Below, piece by piece: positions 16,655 to 23,963 of a stretch of 33,123 nt of DNA. The notes below the pieces were generated by a model. That model was not told where the DNA came from, did not search any database, and saw only the letters and a list, made by a program, of their open reading frames with translations. The stretch comes from a candidate division WWE3 bacterium UBA1397 (GTDB taxonomy: Bacteria > Patescibacteriota > WWE3 > UBA101185 > UBA10185), in contig DBQJ01000009.1 in assembly GCA_002305205.1 (NCBI GenBank), forward strand, positions 31,818 to 64,940. The letters run 5' to 3'. The position numbers and the translations under genes are program-made. Every line of letters starts with the position of its first letter. Positions within the stretch are counted from its first letter, which is position 1.

Positions 16655-17129
16655 ATTCTTTTTTTAGATAGCAAAGGGCCATTGCCACAGCATCATTTGC
16701 ATCATCTGATTTTATCACTTCTTTCAGAGATAGTGTCTTTCTTACGGCTTCCTGCATTTCTTTTTTGTCTGATCTCCCGTATCCTGTCAATACTAACTTT
16801 GCCTGTAAAGCAGTATATTCAAACATTTTCAGATTATTATCTGCTGCCGACAGCATTACTATCCCCCTTGCCTGACCTACTATCATTGCAGTTTTAGCAT
16901 TAGTATTAAAAAATAATTTCTCAATTACGATAGAATCAGGTTTATGTGAATCAATAAGTTCATTTATATTCCTATACAGCTGGAGAAGACGATTCTGTTG
17001 ATCTTGATCAGGTTTAGTAATAAAAACGCCCGATTTTATTAATTTAATCTTATGCGGTGATTTCTTACTATATTCTAATATTCCATAACCCATCCTCGCG
17101 GTTCCCGGGTCTATTCCGATTACTATCAT
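16638..17129 (-). CDS. ruvC: Holliday junction endonuclease RuvC
   Basis: A 163-residue RNase H-fold nuclease that resolves Holliday junctions as a dimer. The catalytic acids are all visible: Asp7 (IGIDPGTARMG), Glu70 (VIEKLFF), Asp143 and Asp146 (DDANDAVAMA). The loop FFNTNAKTAMIVGQARG matches the conserved region around the catalytic site, and length is normal. Its ATG overlaps the yebC stop (ATGA), so the two are translationally coupled. ruvA and ruvB are not in the window. Confidence 0.96.
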   Translation of the reverse strand: MIVIGIDPGTARMGYGILEYSKKSPHKIKLIKSGVFITKPDQDQQNRLLQLYRNINELIDSHKPDSIVIEKLFFNTNAKTAMIVGQARGIVMLSAADNNLKMFEYTALQAKLVLTGYGRSDKKEMQEAVRKTLSLKEVIKSDDANDAVAMALCYLKKEYDIAI

Positions 17130-17674
17130 GACAACTCATCCGGCAGAATAAAGTTAACAAAAACATCCTGTACATCGTCATGGTCATCCAACTCTTCTAG
17201 AAGCGAGATCATTTTTTTTGCTAAATTCGTATCATCAATTTGTATAGTGAAGGAAGGGGTATCCGGATTAGGACTAAATATGTATGACGTGCTTCCCGCT
17301 CCCCCCATGGATCCACCGAATTTATTAAGTATATTTCTTATCTCAGCTACCGTTCTGTTCTTATTGTCAGTTAATGCTTTTATATAAAATGCTTCTCCGT
17401 TAGGTCCAAAGGCTTCATAAACTGCTTCATAGAAGACACCGTCCCCTCCCTGCCCGCTTCCTTTCTGTATAGCCTTCTCGATATTCTCCCTGGGCATTCT
17501 GGCTTCCCTTGCTTTCTCCACTGCCAGCCTTAAAGATGGATTGGAATCGGGATCAGCTCCGTTTTTTGCTGCAACAATGATTAAACGGCTTACTTTAGAG
17601 AATATCTTGCTTTTCTTAGCATCGGTGACTTCCTTTTTCCTTTTGATATTGGCCCATTTTGAATGTCCGGACAT
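17126..17674 (-). CDS. yebC: YebC/TACO1 family protein, shortened
   Basis: A 182-residue member of the YebC family, named as transcription regulators and linked to ribosome rescue at proline stretches. The N-terminal signature MSGHSKWANIKRKKE and the MPRENIEKAI and GPNGEAFYIKALTDN blocks are intact. Family members are usually about 240-250 residues. Here the stretch from the middle domain (STSYIFSP) jumps to the final LLEELDDHDDVQDVFVNF segment, so about 60 residues, including the usual AGAEDV and TAPEDF region, are missing. It is the first gene of the yebC-ruvC-membrane protein unit, driven by an extended -10 box 7 bases before the ATG, with no SD. Confidence 0.9.
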   Translation of the reverse strand: MSGHSKWANIKRKKEVTDAKKSKIFSKVSRLIIVAAKNGADPDSNPSLRLAVEKAREARMPRENIEKAIQKGSGQGGDGVFYEAVYEAFGPNGEAFYIKALTDNKNRTVAEIRNILNKFGGSMGGAGSTSYIFSPNPDTPSFTIQIDDTNLAKKMISLLEELDDHDDVQDVFVNFILPDELS

Positions 17675-17681
17675 AAATTCT

Positions 17682-17690
17682 ATCTTACCA
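17682..17690 (-). promoter_or_regulatory. Extended -10 promoter of yebC
   Basis: On the minus strand TGgTAAGAT is followed by 7 bases and then the yebC ATG (17674). This predicts transcription starting at or within a base or two of the start codon. Confidence 0.55.
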
Positions 17691-17702
17691 TCTTTTATCT
17701 AA

Positions 17703-17730
17703 TTGACAAAAATTTTATATTTATTATTCT
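17703..17730 (+). promoter_or_regulatory. Promoter of the TPR gene
   Basis: A perfect TTGACA (17703-17708) and TATTCT (17725-17730) are separated by 16 bases, and 7 bases separate the -10 box from ATG 17738. This fixes the start at 17738 rather than the in-frame ATG at 17663, which lies upstream of the promoter inside yebC. Confidence 0.65.
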
Positions 17731-17737
17731 TGTACGC

Positions 17738-18418
17738 ATGCATTCAAGCATAGCTGTACTGTCTAAAAAGGCAATTGACGCGGCACTAAAGGCAAATTGG
17801 GCCGAAGCTATAGATATTAATACCCTAATACTGGAGAAAAATCCCCTTAATATTGATGCTAAAATACGTTTGGGAAGAGCTTTCATTCAGACCAGAAAAT
17901 TTGATAAGGCCAAAAAGATATTTAGGGATGTATTAAAAACAGATCCGATAAACCCGGTAGCTTTAAAAAATCTCGAACTGGCAAAAAAGTGCAAAGCAGA
18001 AACAAAAGGACAGGTGCAGATAGATACTAAATCACTTCTTAAAGAACCGGGAACAACATCCGAAGCTTATTTTGATATAAGTGCTAAAGGAATAACATCA
18101 AAAGATTTTATTTCCGGAGAAGGTTTGTCATTGAAAATAAAGAAAAGATCTATTGAGGTATTTAAGATAAAAGACTGCAAAAAAACCTATATTGGAGAGA
18201 TCCAAGATCCCATAATCGTACAAAAAATGAACATAGCCCAGGAAAGAGAAGCCAGAATTCATGCAGGATTTCTCAAGGGTTCTGATAAACACGTTACCAT
18301 TCTTATTAAATCATCCATTCCGGTATTTAAAGCAGATAAACAAGATGTGAGACCATACTTTAAGAAAGGAACTCTCGAAGAACCTGAGGCTGAACAAGAA
18401 GAAGAAATAACTGAGTAA
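17738..18418 (+). CDS. TPR-repeat protein
   Basis: A 226-residue protein from the chosen start. Residues ~5-85 form tetratricopeptide-like helices (ALKANWAEAIDINTLILEKNP, split over two helices, then RLGRAFIQTRKFDKAKKIF and VLKTDPINPVALKNL), a protein-interaction scaffold. The second half appears to be a beta-rich domain of unknown type (IKKRSIEVFKIKDCKK, then HVTILIKSSIPVF), and the C-terminus is acidic. No signal peptide or membrane segment is visible. A start at 17663 would add 25 residues that lie upstream of the promoter and across the yebC start, so it was rejected. It converges on the gene at 18423 with a 4-base gap. The role is unknown. Confidence 0.7.
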   Translation: MHSSIAVLSKKAIDAALKANWAEAIDINTLILEKNPLNIDAKIRLGRAFIQTRKFDKAKKIFRDVLKTDPINPVALKNLELAKKCKAETKGQVQIDTKSLLKEPGTTSEAYFDISAKGITSKDFISGEGLSLKIKKRSIEVFKIKDCKKTYIGEIQDPIIVQKMNIAQEREARIHAGFLKGSDKHVTILIKSSIPVFKADKQDVRPYFKKGTLEEPEAEQEEEITE

Positions 18419-18422
18419 TATA

Positions 18423-19226
18423 TTACCTCAAATCATCATCGGTTAATATATTAGCAACATATTCTTTTTTATCATTTTTAACCTCAGAGGCCTTCTCTAC
18501 CCTCTTATCTTCCTTTTTAGGAGCGGGCTTGAACTTATTCTGAGGAATATGAACTCTTCCTTCATCTTTCTTTCTTATATTTTGAATATTATCTTTATTC
18601 CTCTCCTTACTCTTTTTACTATTGTCACTATTTATTTTCTCATTATTTGAAACTTCCTTTTTCCCATGCTCTTTCATTTTTATATCCTTCTTAGTCTCTT
18701 CCTTCCTTATAATTCTGTCCAGTGCCGCATATGGTGCGTTTTTATTATTCAGAGGTATAAATCCTACAGCTTCTTCATTTAAAGAAGCCTGATTAAATTC
18801 TGCAGAAGTATCGGATATTCTATAAGTACCGCTGTCAGACAACAGGTACCACTTCCCTTCTTTCTTGGACAATACACCTTTTATCTCCAACCTTTCTTCC
18901 TTTGTAATCTGTTTAAATACTTTTTTTCCATCCTCCTCAACAATTTTTAAACGATCCCCATACACCAATCTTGATTTAGCTGCGTAATTAGCCGGTACTT
19001 CGTGTTTTTCCCCGCTGTCTGCTATTAGATATAAGCCGTCAAACGTGCCCTCAACACCGGGCATTTTTTTATACATCTCTTTCTTTTGCTCATGTTCTAT
19101 CTTTTCAATAATTTGGGAGATTTTATCTATATTTCTTCTTAATGAAAGCGTCGCTTCTTTTAGCTGAAACAACCTTCCTTGTGATATATCGTCACTAGAA
19201 TAATTATCGTTATTTTCTTCGGGCAT
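18423..19226 (-). CDS. Unknown protein: coiled coil, duplicated beta module, charged tail
   Basis: A 267-residue protein of no recognised family. Residues ~15-52 are predicted coiled coil (LRRNIDKISQIIEKIEHEQ). Two similar modules follow: about 57-106 with GLYLIADSG and about 114-173 with KWYLLSDSG, which looks like an internal duplication. The rest (about 175-255) is a Lys/Glu/Asn-rich low-complexity tail, ending in ILTDDDLR. There is no signal peptide or membrane segment. Its start lies 5 bases after the stop of the VirB4/TraD-like ATPase, so it is co-transcribed and may be an accessory factor of that ATPase. This is inference from position only. Confidence 0.65.
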   Translation of the reverse strand: MPEENNDNYSSDDISQGRLFQLKEATLSLRRNIDKISQIIEKIEHEQKKEMYKKMPGVEGTFDGLYLIADSGEKHEVPANYAAKSRLVYGDRLKIVEEDGKKVFKQITKEERLEIKGVLSKKEGKWYLLSDSGTYRISDTSAEFNQASLNEEAVGFIPLNNKNAPYAALDRIIRKEETKKDIKMKEHGKKEVSNNEKINSDNSKKSKERNKDNIQNIRKKDEGRVHIPQNKFKPAPKKEDKRVEKASEVKNDKKEYVANILTDDDLR

Positions 19227-19231
19227 TTATC

Positions 19232-21793
19232 TTATTCCTTTCTATTTAAATTTATATCAACGGTATTAGATTCCCCTACCGTCTTATTCTCTCCCATCTT
19301 ATTCTTATATTCTTGAGCAATAGCCATACCCTTGTCAAATTTAGTTTCCACCCACTTAAATATTTTACTCTCAACAAACTCCCTGGGGACTCCGTACTTC
19401 TCTCTGCTTAGATTTATAACTTTCTCTTTATTATTTGTTTTAGGTACTAAAAATCCATCCTCCCAAGGAATTAATATTCTAGCTGAAAAAGGATGGGATG
19501 TCATACCGTTCATCATCAGCTTAATATATATTTGGAATCTCTCCAGTGAGATGATGTCTTCTTCATTAAAGTAAGGGGCAAATTCATGGGCTAATTCCTT
19601 TGCATCTGGCGCCCCTAAAGAAAATGTTATTATTGTCCCCACATTTCCATATACTGCTTTTAGTAGTGATTCGGGCAGTTGTGCTGTAAATTGATGCGTA
19701 AGATATAATCCCAGCTTGTATTTTCTTGACTCCGATAATATTTCTTCAAAACTACCTGTAGCAAAATTCTGGAACTCGTCTACATACAGATAGAAGGGCT
19801 TTCTATCCTCATAGGGTATCTTAGCTCTCTGAAGTGCATAAAACTGCAGCCTGGAAACTAAGAGAGCCCCTAGAAGGTTGGCATTATCTGTACCTATCTT
19901 CCCCTTTGATAGATTCATCAGAATTATTTTTCCATTATTCATAGCATCCCATAAATCTAAAGTTGATTCTCTTTGTCCTAATATGTTTCTAATCGTAGTG
20001 GATGCTAAAAATCTATTTACTTTATTCTGTATGGGAGATATTGATTCAGTAACCAGTTTTTGATTCCCTTTCATATCCCTGAATTCCTGCTCCCAAAATT
20101 TTATTACTAAAGGATCCTTAACTTGATGAAGAATATACTTTTGGTAATTAATATCCTCCATTAATCTTGTAATACCAAGCATAGTGGTTCCCGGTACTTC
20201 CAGAAGCGTTAATATTGCATAATTAAGTAAATACTCCAGTCTAGGACCCCATGAATAATCAAAATGCTGTTTAATTGCAGATACCAACCCCGACGCTAAG
20301 AGGTTTTTTTGGGACGGATCATCCAGCTGCATTAAATTTAAACCGATTGGTCTTTCCGTATCAGACGGATCAAAATAAATGATGTCGTTAATTCTATTAT
20401 CGGGGATGCGGTTCAATACTCTTTCTATAGTCTCTCCGTGTGGGTCTAAAACACCCACTCCTGCTCCTCTCATAATATCCTGGGATATCATTGATTCAAA
20501 CAATGTGGATTTTCCTGTTCCTGACTTACCAATAACATACAAATGTCTTAGCCTGTCTTCATCATTTTTTAGCCCAAATTTTATTCTTTCATTCCTAAAT
20601 ACTGTTTCCCCTATAAGACTTGCATCTTGTATGGGAAGATTAGGAGGTGGTTCGGATTTTCTGGAATACACCCATGATATATTTGGAGTATCAATATTTG
20701 AAAGGGGGAAATGAAAAAAAGTAGCCAATTCTTCAGTTGTTAAAATCACTGATTTATCTTTATCAAATAACCTATTCTGATAATCACTCACTATTCTTCC
20801 CACATTGCTTTCAAAATGAGAGGAGAAGGAATTGAGGTTAACCGCAGAAAATTGTTTAAAAGATGCGAATACTGACCTTAAATTAGATTCTACTTTTTCT
20901 TCACTCTCTGCTGATGCAATTATTCTAATAACTGTCTGGTAGCCCATACGGGATAATTTATTCTCTATTGATCGTAATTCGGTTTCCTGTCCGGCGGGTA
21001 CTTTTACTGCAATTTGTTTATCTGCTGCAGCTGCTGCTTTCTTTGCATCTTCAGGGCTCATGGGAAGCGTAAAAGCACCTATTGCCGTACCCTTGGCTAT
21101 TCCAACTGTCTCTCTGCCTAAAGCATCAAAAAAGGTCTTAAAGAATGATGGATTTCCCTCCGGTTTACCTTCACGAATTGATTTCACATAATTAAATCCC
21201 TCTTTTTGCCATGTGTCAGCAACGGGTCTTACCAATATCTGAAACCACACCTCCTCCCCTACTCCAATGGAAGATACAGCGGATGTTATTGAAGAGATGG
21301 GATCAATCTCAAAATCCCTAAAAATCTTTATAGGAAAATAGTCAGGTTTAGAAAAAGTTACTGAAACCGCTCCGTATTTGTTTGACTTAGTATCATATTT
21401 TTTTACATAGTCTTCAACAACTCTTATCTGACAAGTGGGGTATTGTGCGTATATCTGCCCTTCAACAAATTTTCTAATATTCTTTGGACAGTAAACAAAA
21501 AACTTTATTCCTTCTGTACCGGAGGCAGCCATTTCAAATGAAATATGTTCTTGGGAAGAAGGATCTTCTTTCAGCAAACCGTGCAATGTTGAAAACATGT
21601 TCTCTGCATATAGAGAAGATGCTTGTACATTGGGGGATTCTTCGTCACTTTTGCTAAGTGTAACTTGAAGGAGTTGCAAGCTTCTTTCTTCTTTTACCAA
21701 CTCAATAGACTCCGGGGTTTTAATACGTAGATATACTACAAAAAGGATGATAATAAATACTGCTATAAATATAAAAATATAAGAAATACCCAT
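19232..21793 (-). CDS. VirB4/TraD-like membrane-anchored ATPase (HerA/FtsK superfamily)
   Basis: An 853-residue protein from ATG 21793. A single N-terminal membrane helix (about residues 4-22) is followed by a large domain of ~400 residues and a RecA-like motor. Walker A is GKSGTGKST (422-430), followed by LDPHGE, and Walker B is FYLYVDEFQNF (about 667-677). The C-terminal half resembles the type IV secretion coupling ATPases VirD4/TraD. Such lone ATPases are common in CPR genomes, and their substrate is not established; DNA or protein transfer at the envelope is the usual guess. An ATG 31 codons upstream is open, but those codons run through a GC-rich hairpin and overlap the preceding gene, so the later start was chosen. 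No relaxase or other conjugation gene is present. Confidence 0.8.
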   Translation of the reverse strand: MGISYIFIFIAVFIIILFVVYLRIKTPESIELVKEERSLQLLQVTLSKSDEESPNVQASSLYAENMFSTLHGLLKEDPSSQEHISFEMAASGTEGIKFFVYCPKNIRKFVEGQIYAQYPTCQIRVVEDYVKKYDTKSNKYGAVSVTFSKPDYFPIKIFRDFEIDPISSITSAVSSIGVGEEVWFQILVRPVADTWQKEGFNYVKSIREGKPEGNPSFFKTFFDALGRETVGIAKGTAIGAFTLPMSPEDAKKAAAAADKQIAVKVPAGQETELRSIENKLSRMGYQTVIRIIASAESEEKVESNLRSVFASFKQFSAVNLNSFSSHFESNVGRIVSDYQNRLFDKDKSVILTTEELATFFHFPLSNIDTPNISWVYSRKSEPPPNLPIQDASLIGETVFRNERIKFGLKNDEDRLRHLYVIGKSGTGKSTLFESMISQDIMRGAGVGVLDPHGETIERVLNRIPDNRINDIIYFDPSDTERPIGLNLMQLDDPSQKNLLASGLVSAIKQHFDYSWGPRLEYLLNYAILTLLEVPGTTMLGITRLMEDINYQKYILHQVKDPLVIKFWEQEFRDMKGNQKLVTESISPIQNKVNRFLASTTIRNILGQRESTLDLWDAMNNGKIILMNLSKGKIGTDNANLLGALLVSRLQFYALQRAKIPYEDRKPFYLYVDEFQNFATGSFEEILSESRKYKLGLYLTHQFTAQLPESLLKAVYGNVGTIITFSLGAPDAKELAHEFAPYFNEEDIISLERFQIYIKLMMNGMTSHPFSARILIPWEDGFLVPKTNNKEKVINLSREKYGVPREFVESKIFKWVETKFDKGMAIAQEYKNKMGENKTVGESNTVDINLNRKE

Positions 21794-21808
21794 CTCTAGA
21801 TAAACTTC

Positions 21809-21833
21809 CCCCCACCCTAATTTGGGGCGGGGG
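21809..21833 (-). repeat. GC-rich hairpin, possibly a dispersed palindromic repeat
   Basis: A 9-bp stem (21809-21817 with 21825-21833) with one G-U pair in the minus-strand RNA and a 7-base loop. It is nearly all G and C inside an AT-rich genome. It lies in the gap between the LytR_C gene and the ATPase gene and is not followed by a T run, so it is not a standard terminator. It resembles REP-like elements. Confidence 0.55.
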
Positions 21834-21860
21834 TAGAAAGGAGAGAGTACTGGGGTAATA

Positions 21861-22928
21861 CTAGTACAGTTGTTCTGAGGTGTCAAATCCTAAAATTACA
21901 ACAATATCTGATCTGTCTATTTCATGCTCCCCTAGGTTTGTACCGTTTTTATCAACTATATTGGGTATACCCAATGCCTTTGATAGATATCTGCATGTTA
22001 AGGAATCTGTATTTTCGGCTATTATGATACTATTACTATAGGGCTGGTCAGAGTTTCCTATGGCCACTACCCTACCCCCGTTATTCTTAACTAATCTGGA
22101 TACTAATGTTGCTACTCCGGGATAATTTGATCCATTTAGTATAGATATGCTTTTATTTTCCTGAGATATAGGTGATTCCAAAGCATAGTCTGAGAAATCC
22201 TGATCAATGGATCCGGGATTTAGCAATCTTTCCTCGTTTAGTACCTCTTTATTTAATCTTTCATTGGGAAGCGACTTTATATAAGAGAAAAGGTTATAGA
22301 ATTCGCTAAATGTCATATCGGTTTTAAATTCCCCGCTTACTTCAATAATATCTTTTATTTTTACTATGTCCAAGAAAGTTCCGTTTGAAAGCATCTCATC
22401 AAATATATTTTTCTGTTCTTCGGATACAACTAAAAATTTATCTGTGTTAAAACCAAATATTTTAAACGTTGTATTTTTTAATACCTTTATTCCATCATTC
22501 AAATAATCATCTGAATTCATACCCCCCAAAGCTATTGTCTTACTTAACTCCTCTTCTCCATACCTACCTGCTATGTCGTATTTAATTTCTGCAGGTATTA
22601 TGTAAGTTGATATATTGTCATTAATACGATCAAAAACAATAAATTTAATTGTCTTTATATTTATCGGTTCTTTGTCTATATCCTCTACTACTACATAAAG
22701 CAGTGTGGGAAAAGTGTCTCCTTTTATGTCATATGGTACTTCTCCCTGTGAAAAGGATGCCATAGCAAATGATTTATTAACATACTTTAATGTGAAATAA
22801 ACACCAAAAAACCCAAGGGATACTAAAAACAAGATAGGAATTAATAACACACGTGTAATCGTTTTCTTAATATTTCTCCCGATTACTTTATTTTTCTTTT
22901 TGGATTTTTGGGCAGAATATCGTCTCAT
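21861..22928 (-). CDS. Membrane-anchored protein with LytR_C domain
   Basis: A 355-residue protein. A very basic N-terminus (RRYSAQKSKKKNK) precedes one membrane helix (about 27-48), leaving the rest outside the cell. The middle (about 70-215) has the size and layout of an LCP (LytR-CpsA-Psr) catalytic domain, but the Arg/Asp pattern of active LCP phosphotransferases could not be made out, so it is probably degenerate. The C-terminal ~90 residues, from ISILNGSNYPGVA to IVVILGFD, are a clear LytR_C domain. In the family these proteins attach wall polymers to peptidoglycan. The gene is the next after the pseudouridine synthase (37-base gap) and ahead of the ATPase. A 6-bp inverted repeat (22920-22925/22938-22943) would put the AUG in a hairpin loop. 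Confidence 0.7.
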   Translation of the reverse strand: MRRYSAQKSKKKNKVIGRNIKKTITRVLLIPILFLVSLGFFGVYFTLKYVNKSFAMASFSQGEVPYDIKGDTFPTLLYVVVEDIDKEPINIKTIKFIVFDRINDNISTYIIPAEIKYDIAGRYGEEELSKTIALGGMNSDDYLNDGIKVLKNTTFKIFGFNTDKFLVVSEEQKNIFDEMLSNGTFLDIVKIKDIIEVSGEFKTDMTFSEFYNLFSYIKSLPNERLNKEVLNEERLLNPGSIDQDFSDYALESPISQENKSISILNGSNYPGVATLVSRLVKNNGGRVVAIGNSDQPYSNSIIIAENTDSLTCRYLSKALGIPNIVDKNGTNLGEHEIDRSDIVVILGFDTSEQLY

Positions 22929-22965
22929 ATATTTTCAAGACGATTATATACATGAAATTTATCTT

Positions 22966-23670
22966 TTATAAAGAGAATTCTTTGGGTATTTTTGATGTAA
23001 ATTCTATGAACTTATCTGTCTTAGGATGAAATATACCTATCTTAGATGCATGCAACATCATTCTTCCGAAGTGTATTAGTGATCTTTCGAGTAATATCTT
23101 TGAACAATATATCTGATCTCCTGCGATAGGATTTCCTATTGCTAATGAATGAACTCTAATCTGATGTGTTCTGCCTGTCTTAGGAAGTATTTTCATTAAT
23201 GTGTACCAATATTCTTCTTTTTGTATGTTTTTAATATTTTCAAATCTAGTAAAGGCCTCTTTCCCTCCTTCTACAACTGCATATCTGAGAGGGCTTTTCG
23301 GATTTCTTTTAATCGGAGCATTAATCTCAATAATGGGATCGTCTATCTTTCCGCATAATATTCCTAAATATTCTTTCTGTGTCTTCCTATCTTTAAACTG
23401 ACTTAGCATTTTATTGAAGGTGTCTCTGTTCTTTGCCACAATCAACAAACCCGATGTATCTTTGTCCAAACGGTGTACAATACCCGTTCTTTGAATGAAA
23501 TCATCCTCCTCGGTATCCTCATTTTCCACAATACCCGGAGAACTTTCTTCCAATATATCCTGCAGTGTTTCGGTTTTATTTGTGTGCGATCTATTTACTA
23601 CTAACCCAGACGGCTTATCCAAAACCAATATACTGTCATCTTCATAAATAATATCTATTTTTCTTTCCAT
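22966..23670 (-). CDS. RluA-family rRNA pseudouridine synthase without S4 domain
   Basis: A 234-residue RluA/RluD-type pseudouridine synthase. The catalytic motif HRLDKDTSGLLIVAKN gives the nucleophilic Asp69, and the LDKPSGLVV and GRTHQIRVH blocks are family hallmarks. The N-terminal S4 RNA-binding domain of RluD is absent: the protein begins directly with the catalytic fold (IDIIYEDDSILVLDKP). The target uridine in rRNA or tRNA cannot be told. Its start overlaps the last 16 bases of the lspA-like gene, so the two are translationally coupled. Confidence 0.88.
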   Translation of the reverse strand: MERKIDIIYEDDSILVLDKPSGLVVNRSHTNKTETLQDILEESSPGIVENEDTEEDDFIQRTGIVHRLDKDTSGLLIVAKNRDTFNKMLSQFKDRKTQKEYLGILCGKIDDPIIEINAPIKRNPKSPLRYAVVEGGKEAFTRFENIKNIQKEEYWYTLMKILPKTGRTHQIRVHSLAIGNPIAGDQIYCSKILLERSLIHFGRMMLHASKIGIFHPKTDKFIEFTSKIPKEFSL

Positions 23671-23963
23671 ATAGATATTGATATTAACATAATACCCAAA
23701 GTTATTGCTGCATCCCGAATATTAAAATAAAAAAGATTGAAAAAAGATATGTAGTCTTTAATACAACCGGTAGTATAACGTTCATAAATATTAAATAATG
23801 ATCCGAAAATCATAATTAACAACCCCAAATGCCCTATTCTTGTCTTTTTGACATATTTTAAAAAGATAAAGGAAAAGAGAATAAGTACAAACAATGAAAG
23901 AAGAGAGAATTGTTGAGGATTTAATATCCCGGATAATACATAAGAACAGTTGTATTTACTCAT
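23655..23963 (-). CDS. lspA: Miniature LspA-like signal peptidase II
   Basis: A 102-residue membrane protein from ATG 23963, whose ATG sits in the ATGAGTAA overlap with the preceding gene. It aligns with the second half of signal peptidase II: FGSLFNIYERYTTGCIKDYI matches GGALGNLIDRxxxGxVVDFI position by position, and FNIRDAAITLG matches FNIADSAITIG. Both catalytic aspartates are therefore kept (in IKDYI and in NIRDA). The first membrane helix of the usual four is missing; normal LspA is about 150-170 residues. If active it would remove signal peptides from lipid-modified prolipoproteins. Its neighbour is an Lgt-like fusion, the preceding step in the same pathway. Starting at 23987 would add eight residues without supplying the helix. 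Confidence 0.65.
   Translation of the reverse strand: MSKYNCSYVLSGILNPQQFSLLSLFVLILFSFIFLKYVKKTRIGHLGLLIMIFGSLFNIYERYTTGCIKDYISFFNLFYFNIRDAAITLGIMLISISIWKEK

Noticed and set aside
13566..17128. Recoded TGA (code 25, as in Gracilibacteria)
   Set aside because: TGA ends the FAD dehydrogenase (13564-13566) and yebC (17128-17126) at the expected family positions, so it is a stop.
17663..17737. Longer N-terminus for the TPR protein
   Set aside because: The extra 25 codons lie upstream of a TTGACA/TATTCT promoter and cross the yebC start.
21794..21886. Longer N-terminus for the VirB4/TraD-like ATPase
   Set aside because: The extra 31 codons pass through a GC-rich hairpin and overlap the LytR_C gene; the membrane helix begins right after the later ATG.
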